From: Ruminococcaceae bacterium UBA2854
GTDB lineage: Bacteria > Bacillota > Clostridia > Oscillospirales > Acutalibacteraceae
Assembly (NCBI GenBank): GCA_002350765.1
Contig: DEFK01000029.1
Location: 28,681 to 76,178 of the forward strand
DNA: 47,498 nucleotides
Direction of reading: 5' to 3'
Every line of letters starts with the position of its first letter. Within the stretch, counting starts at the first letter, position 1. Shown here piece after piece: positions 42,415 through 47,498 of the stretch. The position numbers and the translations under genes were made by a program. The notes beneath the pieces are model-generated. The model did no database searches. It saw only the letters and a list, made by a program, of their open reading frames with translations, and was not told where the DNA came from.

Positions 42415-42712
42415 AAAGCAAAACCTCCTCGTTTTTTATCCTGTTTAAAAAGTCTTTATCCAAGCTCGCGGTTGTGAGTAAATCGAGCTTTTTGTCAAAT
42501 TTCTCCTCCAAATCGGAATACATAGCGCCGAGCATAAAAAGTCCTTTCAGCGCGCCTTTATCAATCCTTAAATCGAGGTCGCTGTTATTATCAGCCTCAC
42601 CTCTGGCATATGAACCGAAAAGGTACACCTTTTCCACCCCGTATTTTTCCGCTATAGGAGTTACTATGCTTTTTATTTCATCTATAGAATAAATCTTATC
42701 TTTATTCTCCAT
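42401..42712 (-). CDS. mntA: MNT-type nucleotidyltransferase antitoxin, copy 1
   Basis: The 103-aa minimal nucleotidyltransferase has the GSx10DxD signature: GSYARGEADNNSDLDLRID with G33, S34, D45 and D47. It should transfer AMP from ATP to the HepT tyrosine and neutralise it. It overlaps hepT at its 3' end and the second MNT gene at its 5' end by 11 nt, so the three are tightly coupled. Confidence 0.9.
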   Translation of the reverse strand: MENKDKIYSIDEIKSIVTPIAEKYGVEKVYLFGSYARGEADNNSDLDLRIDKGALKGLFMLGAMYSDLEEKFDKKLDLLTTASLDKDFLNRIKNEEVLLYAAS

Positions 42713-43004
42713 AAATCAACACTCCGTTTTCAGTTATTTCCTTATCAACTATTGAATCTGGAACAATCTGTGATGTATCGAGCAAATCAACGTTTTTATC
42801 GAGCGCGTTTACTACATCCTCGAGAAGCCCGAAAAACGCGAGCCCCTTTAGTCCGCTGTCAACAAGAATATCAACGTCGCTGTTTTTAGCCGCCGCGCCT
42901 TTAGCGTACGAGCCGAAGAGCACGGCTTTTTTTATTTTATAGCCGTCAAACACAGGCTGTAATAGCGATTTAATTGCGGGTATGGTATAAATTGTATCCG
43001 ACAT
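42702..43004 (-). CDS. MNT-type nucleotidyltransferase, copy 2
   Basis: This 100-aa protein has the same fold and motif as the copy downstream: GSYAKGAAAKNSDVDILVD with G31, S32, D43 and D45. Similar segments (NSDxD, LKGL, DLLDT) show an old tandem duplication. GGAGGG precedes the ATG. Only one HepT partner is present, so this copy may act on the same toxin or on another target elsewhere. Confidence 0.85.
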   Translation of the reverse strand: MSDTIYTIPAIKSLLQPVFDGYKIKKAVLFGSYAKGAAAKNSDVDILVDSGLKGLAFFGLLEDVVNALDKNVDLLDTSQIVPDSIVDKEITENGVLIYGE

Positions 43005-43024
43005 ACCTTTTCCCTCCTTTTATT

Positions 43025-43468
43025 TTATCTTCCGTTTGGTCCTAAATATTCTGATTTATCGAACGCGGCTATTAAACCGAATATTGTCGGCAGGAAAAAA
43101 TAACCGATTTTAAATCCTCTTGTTTTTCCGAAGGAATTGCCGAGTTGATCGGAAACAAAAATCCCTAAAACAACACTTATTACAAACGATACAAACGGAA
43201 TAATAAGATAATAATTTCCTAAAATTTTAATATTAAATAAATCTAAAACGTTTGCGAAATATCCTAAAACACACGTTATGATATAAAGGCAGAACCAAAG
43301 CTTGGATAAATCTATAAGCTTATAAAATACCCATATTCTGTAATACGGAATAAATGCTTTATATTTATCTTCTCCCGTCTTTCTAAATATACCGTACATA
43401 ATAAGAGAAGTAAATAAATAACTGACAAGCTTTACACCAATTACTTCAATTAATTTTCCCATTTCCAT
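43025..43468 (-). CDS. DUF5684-like membrane protein
   Basis: The 147-aa protein has four predicted helices and the features of DUF5684 (recognised from memory): an early FRKTGEDKYKAFIPYYRIWVFYKL, then GIFVSDQLGNSFGKTRGFKIGYFFLPTIF and a C-terminal EYLGPNG. Function unknown; in other bacteria relatives occur near signal peptidase genes. The ATG at 43468 follows AAGGAAG by 9 nt; a longer start at 43522 lies in the promoter region. It leads the five-gene minus-strand operon that includes HepT/MNT. Confidence 0.75.
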   Translation of the reverse strand: MEMGKLIEVIGVKLVSYLFTSLIMYGIFRKTGEDKYKAFIPYYRIWVFYKLIDLSKLWFCLYIITCVLGYFANVLDLFNIKILGNYYLIIPFVSFVISVVLGIFVSDQLGNSFGKTRGFKIGYFFLPTIFGLIAAFDKSEYLGPNGR

Positions 43469-43493
43469 AATAAAGCACTTCCTTATTATCTTT

Positions 43494-43522
43494 AGTATAA
43501 CATTTAAAAACTTAATATTCAA
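43494..43522 (-). promoter_or_regulatory. Promoter of the DUF5684-HepT/MNT operon
   Basis: Minus-strand TTGAAT (43522-43517), 17-nt spacer, TATACT (43499-43494), back to back with the SRP RNA promoter. Confidence 0.7.
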
Positions 43523-43531
43523 TATAAACTA

Positions 43532-43560
43532 TTGATTTTATATTGAAAATATGTTACAAT
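43532..43560 (+). promoter_or_regulatory. Promoter of the SRP RNA
   Basis: TTGATT (43532-43537), 17-nt spacer, TACAAT (43555-43560). Transcription is expected to start near 43567. Confidence 0.8.
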
Positions 43561-43588
43561 ACTTTAGAGTTGCAAACCAGTTAATAAT

Positions 43589-43715
43589 CGTTTGAATAAG
43601 TGAGCGGCAGGCCCTGCACGATTGAGGTCTGCGAACCATGTCAGGCGGGGAACCGAGCAGCATTAAGCATCACCGAGATGCGATGCAGTAAGTCTGTCGT
43701 TCACTTATTTAAACG
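43589..43715 (+). ncRNA. ffs: Signal recognition particle RNA (small cytoplasmic type)
   Basis: The core is a long hairpin: 43589-43603 pairs with 43701-43715. The apex has the SRP signature, with GTCAGG opposite AGCAGC and a GGAA loop closed by CGG/CCG in GGCGGGGAACCGAGCAGC. Outer bases GTTGCAAACC (about 43569-43578) can also pair with GGTTTGCGAC (about 43739-43748). The RNA binds Ffh for co-translational membrane targeting. Adjacency to dnaX is the usual Firmicutes arrangement. Confidence 0.9.
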
Positions 43716-43754
43716 AACCGCCGTAAGTGCGGTCTTACGGTTTGCGACTTTTTC
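43716..43754 (+). terminator. Hairpin and T-run after the SRP RNA
   Basis: AACCGCCGTAAG / CTTACGGTT hairpin, with TTTTT following at about 43750 after GCGAC. It probably ends the SRP transcript, with read-through into dnaX possible. Confidence 0.6.
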
Positions 43755-43773
43755 TGTAGAAAGGAGAAGCCAT

Positions 43774-45567
43774 ATGTATCAGGTACTTTACCGTAAATGG
43801 CGTCCGCAAAAATTCTCGGACGTAGCGGGACAGCCCCAGGTTACCCGCACGCTTGAAAACGAGCTTAAAAGCGGAAGAATAAACCACGCCTACCTCTTTA
43901 CGGGCTCACGCGGTACAGGTAAGACAACCTGCGCCAAGATACTCGCTAAAGCCGTTAACTGTCTTAATCTACAGGACGGAAACCCCTGCTGCGAGTGCGA
44001 GAACTGTAAGGGTATTGACGACGGAAGTATACTTGACGTTGTTGAAATGGACGCCGCTTCCAACCGCGGTATCGACGATATACGAGCTATAATCGACGAG
44101 GCGCAGTTTAGACCCGCGAGAGGTAAATACCGCGTCTATATCGTAGACGAGGTTCATATGCTCACCAAGGAGTCGTTTAACGCTCTGCTTAAAACCTTGG
44201 AAGAGCCGCCCGAGCACGTTATCTTTATTCTCGCGACTACAGAGGTTCATAAGCTCCCCTCTACTATCCTCTCACGCTGTCAGAGATTTGATTTTAACAG
44301 AATCTCCCCCGAGGATATTAAGAACAGGCTTAAATACGTAGCCGAGAACGAGGGCGCTTCTATCGAGGACGACGCGGCGTATCTTATCGCGGCTATCGCG
44401 GACGGAGCTATGCGCGACGCTCTCTCGCTTATGGACAGATGTCTAGGCACAAGCTCCGACATCACTACCGAAATCGTCAGAAATTCGGCGGGACTTGCCC
44501 GAAAGGATTATCTCTTCGAGCTCTCTACCGCCTGTATAAATAAAAATCCGACAAAGGCTATCGAGCTTGTTAACAAGCTTCATCGGGAAAGCAAGGATAT
44601 GGCGCGTCTTTGCGACGAGCTTTTAGACCATTTCCGAAGCCTTATGATGATAAAATGTACCCGCGACCCGCAGTCGCATATTGTAATGTCCTCCGACGAG
44701 TTCGAGCTCGCGCAGACGCAGGCTGATTACCTTACGCTCGGCGAAATCGTCTATATTATGGATATTCTCCAGAACACCTACCAGCGTATGGGCAAGGGCA
44801 ACAGCAATAAAACAGAGCTTGAAATGGCGCTTGTTAAGCTGTCCGCTCCCGAGCTCGAGGGCACCAACGAGGCGCTTGTCGCGAGAATCTCCGCGCTCGA
44901 AAAGGCGGTTAAATCAGGCGTAGCGTTTAAGGACAACGAGCCCGAGTTAAAGGTTGAACCTAAACCCGAACCTAAGCCAGAGCCTAAGCCTGAACCTAAA
45001 CCCGAGCCTAAACCCGAACCTAAACCCGAGCCTAAACCCGAACCCAAGCCCGAGCCGATTCCCGAACCTATCGAGGAGGAAAAAGCTCCGATTCCCGAGG
45101 ATATTCCAACACCTCCGAAGATGATGAATATTCCGAAGGCCGAGGAGGTTGAAGCGCCGATTCCCGTCGAGGAGGAGCCTAAAAAGAAAGCTCCCTCTCC
45201 CTCATCCGCTAAGTCGGACGCTGAACTCGAGGAGATTTACAACAACGCAAAGCCGTTCAGACAATGGCCCGAGGTTGTTGAAAATATAAAGAAGTATTCC
45301 AAAGGTATCGCCGCGGCGTTCAGCAACACCAACGCCTACGTAAGCGGAAACTATCTGCTTATAGATTCCGACAGCGAGATACCGTTCAGGCTTTTAAGAG
45401 AGGGCTCTCAGCGCGCTAATCTAAAAAGCGCCGTACAGGAGATTACAGGCAGAGCCTACCTGCTCGGCCCTTACAAAAAGCCCGAGAAAAAAGTTGATAA
45501 AAAAGACCACCTTAAGGAATTGGTAGACAGCCTTAAGGACAGCGGGATCCAATTCACAGAGGAGTAA
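43774..45567 (+). CDS. dnaX: DNA polymerase III gamma/tau subunit
   Basis: The 597-aa clamp-loader ATPase has Walker A GSRGTGKT (44-51), a zinc knuckle (C63, C72, C75, C78), Walker B IVDEVH, and sensor 1 SRCQRFDF. A Glu-Pro-Lys-Pro tract of about 40 residues (44950-45060) forms the linker to the tau C-terminal region. The start is 43774 with AAGGAG 7 nt upstream; a longer open frame to 43600 runs through the SRP RNA and is rejected. No convincing AAAAAAG slippery heptamer in the right frame was found, so a frameshifted gamma product is not predicted. Confidence 0.95.
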   Translation: MYQVLYRKWRPQKFSDVAGQPQVTRTLENELKSGRINHAYLFTGSRGTGKTTCAKILAKAVNCLNLQDGNPCCECENCKGIDDGSILDVVEMDAASNRGIDDIRAIIDEAQFRPARGKYRVYIVDEVHMLTKESFNALLKTLEEPPEHVIFILATTEVHKLPSTILSRCQRFDFNRISPEDIKNRLKYVAENEGASIEDDAAYLIAAIADGAMRDALSLMDRCLGTSSDITTEIVRNSAGLARKDYLFELSTACINKNPTKAIELVNKLHRESKDMARLCDELLDHFRSLMMIKCTRDPQSHIVMSSDEFELAQTQADYLTLGEIVYIMDILQNTYQRMGKGNSNKTELEMALVKLSAPELEGTNEALVARISALEKAVKSGVAFKDNEPELKVEPKPEPKPEPKPEPKPEPKPEPKPEPKPEPKPEPIPEPIEEEKAPIPEDIPTPPKMMNIPKAEEVEAPIPVEEEPKKKAPSPSSAKSDAELEEIYNNAKPFRQWPEVVENIKKYSKGIAAAFSNTNAYVSGNYLLIDSDSEIPFRLLREGSQRANLKSAVQEITGRAYLLGPYKKPEKKVDKKDHLKELVDSLKDSGIQFTEE

Positions 45568-45569
45568 AT

Positions 45570-45775
45570 TCCAGTTGAAAATGGACAGTTGATAGTGGAT
45601 AGTTAATGTCGAGAAGACAGAACGGATTTAGAAAAATCATCGTCGTCCCGAAAAAATCTATATGCTCCGCAAGCGGAGCTTGCATATTAATTCAGTCGGG
45701 AAAATACGTTATTCATTTATCCAGCTGTCTGCTCGACCGAAATTTTCAACTATCAATTATCAACTATCAACTATT
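45570..45775. repeat. Composite repeat, copy F, between dnaX and ybaB
   Basis: Left arm GTTGAAAATGGACAGTTGATAG (45575-45602 region), core between TGTCGAGAAGACAG (45607) and CTGTCTGCTCGACC (about 45725-45739), which form inverted ends, with CCCGA / TCGGG inside, and right arm of CAACTATCAATTATC-type units to 45775. It sits inside the dnaX-ybaB-recR operon. Confidence 0.8.
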
Positions 45776-45793
45776 ATGAAAGGATGATAAATT

Positions 45794-46144
45794 ATGAAAG
45801 CAAGATTACCCAAAGGATACGGCGGCGGCGGAGCTGGCAATATGCAGCAGATCGCCCGCCAGGCTCAGAAAATGCAGGAGGCTATGGAAGAAGCCACCAC
45901 CGAATTAGAGGCAAAGGAGTATTCCGCGTCCTCAGGCGGCGGAGCCGTTAAAGTCACCGTAACAGGTAAAATGGAAGTAAAAGCGATCGAGATCGAGCCC
46001 GAGGTTATCGACCCCGACGACGCCGAGATGCTCTCCGACCTCATCATCGCGGCTACAAACGAGGCTTTAAGAGCCGCCAACCAGGAAAAAGAAGATACAA
46101 TGAGCGCGCTTTCGGGCGGACTTAATATCCCGGGAATGTTCTGA
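45794..46144 (+). CDS. ybaB: YbaB/EbfC family nucleoid-associated protein
   Basis: The 116-aa DNA-binding protein forms dimers with a tweezer-like shape. It has an N-terminal Gly-rich KGYGGGGAGNMQQIARQAQKM, the central helix with EEATTELEAKEYSA, and SGGGAVKVTVTGKMEVKAIEIEPE, the family's conserved strand. The conserved gene order dnaX-ybaB-recR supports the call. AAAGGATGATAA precedes the ATG. Confidence 0.95.
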   Translation: MKARLPKGYGGGGAGNMQQIARQAQKMQEAMEEATTELEAKEYSASSGGGAVKVTVTGKMEVKAIEIEPEVIDPDDAEMLSDLIIAATNEALRAANQEKEDTMSALSGGLNIPGMF

Positions 46145-46146
46145 TA

Positions 46147-46746
46147 ATGGCTGGCTACAACGTCGCTCCGCTCGAGAAGCTTGTGGAGCAATTTGAAAGA
46201 ATGCCCGGTATCGGCTACAAAACCGCCCAGCGACTTGCATATTATGTGCTGAATCTGCCAAAAACAGAAGCAAAGGCGTTTTCCGACGCGATTATCGACG
46301 CTCACAAGAAGATTCATTACTGTAAGGTTTGCTGTAATCTAACCGACAGCGAGCTTTGTCCCGTATGCGGAAACGCTAAGCGTGATAAAAGCGTAATCTG
46401 CGTTGTTGAAACTCCGAGAGACGCTATGGCGATGGAAGCTACCGATGAATACAGAGGCACGTACCATATTCTGCACGGAGCTATCTCCCCTCTTAACGAC
46501 GTCGGTCCCGACGATTTGAAGATCAAGGAATTGATCGCGAGGCTTTCGGGAGATGTCAGCGAGGTAATTATGGCGACGAATCCTACGGTCGAGGGCGACG
46601 CTACGGCGATGTATCTCTCCCGTTTATTAAAGCCGATGGGAATAAAAGTAACGCGTCTCGCGTACGGTATACCTGTAGGTGGCGATTTGGAATACGCGGA
46701 TCAAGTAACGCTGGCGCGCGCGCTGGAAGGCAGGAATGAGCTATGA
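46147..46746 (+). CDS. recR: Recombination protein RecR
   Basis: The 199-aa DNA repair protein works with RecF/RecO to load RecA at gaps. It has an N-terminal helix-hairpin-helix (FERMPGIGYKTAQRLAYY), a four-Cys zinc motif (CKVCCNLTDSELCPVC), a Toprim domain starting VVETPRDAMAMEATDEYRG, and a conserved HGAISPLNDVGPDDL. The start is 2 nt after the ybaB stop and the end overlaps smpB by 4 nt (ATGA). Confidence 0.97.
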   Translation: MAGYNVAPLEKLVEQFERMPGIGYKTAQRLAYYVLNLPKTEAKAFSDAIIDAHKKIHYCKVCCNLTDSELCPVCGNAKRDKSVICVVETPRDAMAMEATDEYRGTYHILHGAISPLNDVGPDDLKIKELIARLSGDVSEVIMATNPTVEGDATAMYLSRLLKPMGIKVTRLAYGIPVGGDLEYADQVTLARALEGRNEL

Positions 46747-47204
46747 GCGACGAGATAAAAACCATAGCGAGAAATAAAAAAGCCTATCACGATTACTTTG
46801 TCGAGCAGACGTACGAGACAGGTATCGAGCTTAAAGGCTCGGAGGTCAAGTCTATCCGCGCGGGTAGAGTTAACCTAAAAGACAGCTGGTGCTCGATTGT
46901 AAAGGGCGAGATTTTCGTAAACGGTATGCACATTTCCGTTTATGAGCAGGGCGCGATATGGTGTAAGGATCCGCTTAGAGTGCGGAAGCTTTTAATGCAC
47001 AAGAAAGAGATTATGAAGCTTTTCGGACAAATCCAGCAGCAGGGCTACTCCGTAATTCCCTTGAGCGTTTACTTTAAGGGCAACCATATAAAGCTCGAAA
47101 TCGGGCTTTGTAAGGGTAAAAAGCTCTACGATAAGCGCGACGATATGGCAAGAAAATCGGCAAAACGAACGATTGAAAGAGAACTAAAGGAAAGGTACAG
47201 ATAA
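46743..47204 (+). CDS. smpB: SsrA-binding protein SmpB
   Basis: The 153-aa protein escorts tmRNA to stalled ribosomes. It has the family start NKKAYHDYFVEQTYETGIELKGSEVKS, RAGRVNLKDSW, and the C-terminal KGKKLYDKRDDMARKSAKR with a basic tail. It overlaps recR by 4 nt. No tmRNA gene is seen in the remaining 294 nt. Confidence 0.97.
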   Translation: MSDEIKTIARNKKAYHDYFVEQTYETGIELKGSEVKSIRAGRVNLKDSWCSIVKGEIFVNGMHISVYEQGAIWCKDPLRVRKLLMHKKEIMKLFGQIQQQGYSVIPLSVYFKGNHIKLEIGLCKGKKLYDKRDDMARKSAKRTIERELKERYR

Positions 47205-47498
47205 GGCAGTTCTCAGTTCTCAGTAGTCAGTTCTCAGTTACTTACCACTTTCCACTAATAAAAAGATGAACCTGTCCTCCCTATCCAAAACTGACAGCTT
47301 GCTGTCATCCTGAGCAGGCACGAAGTGCCGTACCGAAGGATCTTAAACCTTAAAGATTCTTCGACTTCGCTTACGCTCCGCTCAGAATGACAGGCGATGA
47401 CTAAGTACGGGGGATATGGATTTACGATAGGAACGCCCACGCCGACAAGCTGTCGGTGCCATAGCCGCCTTTGGAAAGGCTTATTGTATTATAAAACC
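47205..47498. repeat. Nested repeat region at the window end
   Basis: No gene is seen here. First comes an arm of CAGTTCTCAGTAGTCAGTTC-type units (47207-47238) and its partial reverse (47239-47258). Then a repeat starting AAGATGAAC (47264) and resuming at 47397-47442 with GGGGGATATGGATT. It is interrupted by a roughly 110-bp element (47288-47394) with inverted GTCATCCTGAGC / GCTCAGAATGAC ends, a common gut-bacterial intergenic repeat whose reading frame gives HSERSVSEVEESLRF. The last 50 bases contain a GCCGACAAGCTGTCGG hairpin. Confidence 0.75.

Noticed and set aside
43600..43773. N-terminal extension of DnaX in the same frame
   Set aside because: It overlaps the SRP RNA, has no ribosome site and no family similarity; the start at 43774 has AAGGAG and the conserved MYQVLYRKWRP.
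44778..45047. GSGLGSGL repeat protein on the minus strand
   Set aside because: It is a shadow of the DnaX Glu-Pro-Lys-Pro tract.
44950..45060. Tandem repeat as a CRISPR-like array
   Set aside because: The 12-bp units are contiguous, have no spacers and encode the DnaX linker.
45178..45510. A-rich slippery sites in dnaX that could give a gamma form
   Set aside because: The A-runs are preceded by T or are in the wrong phase for X XXY YYZ, and no stimulatory hairpin or nearby -1 stop was evident.
47255..47440. 61-codon frame giving CHSERSVSEVEESLRF
   Set aside because: This reading frame is a known by-product of a common intergenic repeat, not a gene.

Overview
The window looks like a chromosomal segment of a Gram-positive anaerobe of the class Clostridia, most likely a gut Oscillospiraceae/Ruminococcaceae relative. 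This placement is inference. It rests on the V-type ATPase operon, the ctsR-mcsA-mcsB-clpC operon with canonical CtsR boxes, IreB, a pheST T-box, the SRP RNA-dnaX-ybaB-recR-smpB block, and secreted proteins with Thr/Glu/Pro linkers and BspA-type leucine-rich repeats. Translation starts follow clear AGGAGG-like sites, and many promoters are consensus-like with 17-nt spacers.

Layout. 1-8.4 kb: V-type ATP synthase/ATPase genes in the order C-I-K-F-E-A-B-D. 8.4-14.7 kb: a repeat island, then three minus-strand envelope genes: a zinc-ribbon/kinase N-lobe/TM/LRR fusion and two secreted repeat proteins. 14.8-18.8 kb: a polytopic glycosyltransferase-like gene with metK, convergent with a second polytopic gene. 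18.9-21.3 kb (minus): a membrane protein, nnrD, a lipoprotein and mazF, resembling the nnrD-ydcC-alr-ndoAI-ndoA neighbourhood but without alr and the antitoxin. 21.4-25.6 kb: pheST, preceded by a promoter, an unidentified long-stem RNA-like element and a T-box. 25.7-27.7 kb: ireB, a conserved small gene, a 61-aa ORF and an EamA transporter with a candidate attenuator leader. 28-32.8 kb (minus): the CtsR regulon operon. 32.9-35.6 kb: ArsR regulator and zinc/cadmium-type P-ATPase. 35.6-38.4 kb: a DpnII-like GATC restriction-modification cassette. 38.4-41.7 kb: ilvB-ilvN-ilvC. 41.8-43.5 kb (minus): a HepT/MNT toxin-antitoxin operon with two MNT genes and two small membrane proteins. 43.5-47.2 kb: SRP RNA, dnaX, ybaB, recR, smpB.

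Several families of short non-coding repeats run through the window: (i) a MITE-like element of 174-175 bp in three copies; (ii) a family with GGTCGAGCAGACAG-like ends in three copies; (iii) degenerate CAGTTCTCAGT-like arms that flank these as long inverted repeats; (iv) a GGGGGATATGGATT-type repeat found at both window ends and inside the ATPase operon. Several sit inside presumed operons (ATPase I/K, mcsB/clpC, arsR/P-ATPase, dnaX/ybaB, the pheS leader).

The best candidates for something undescribed are the structured element at 21404-21678 ahead of the pheST T-box, the attenuator-like leader of the EamA gene, and the HTH-fused Dam methylase whose promoter spacer holds a perfect 16-bp palindrome. 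No tRNA, rRNA, CRISPR array, transposase or phage gene was seen.
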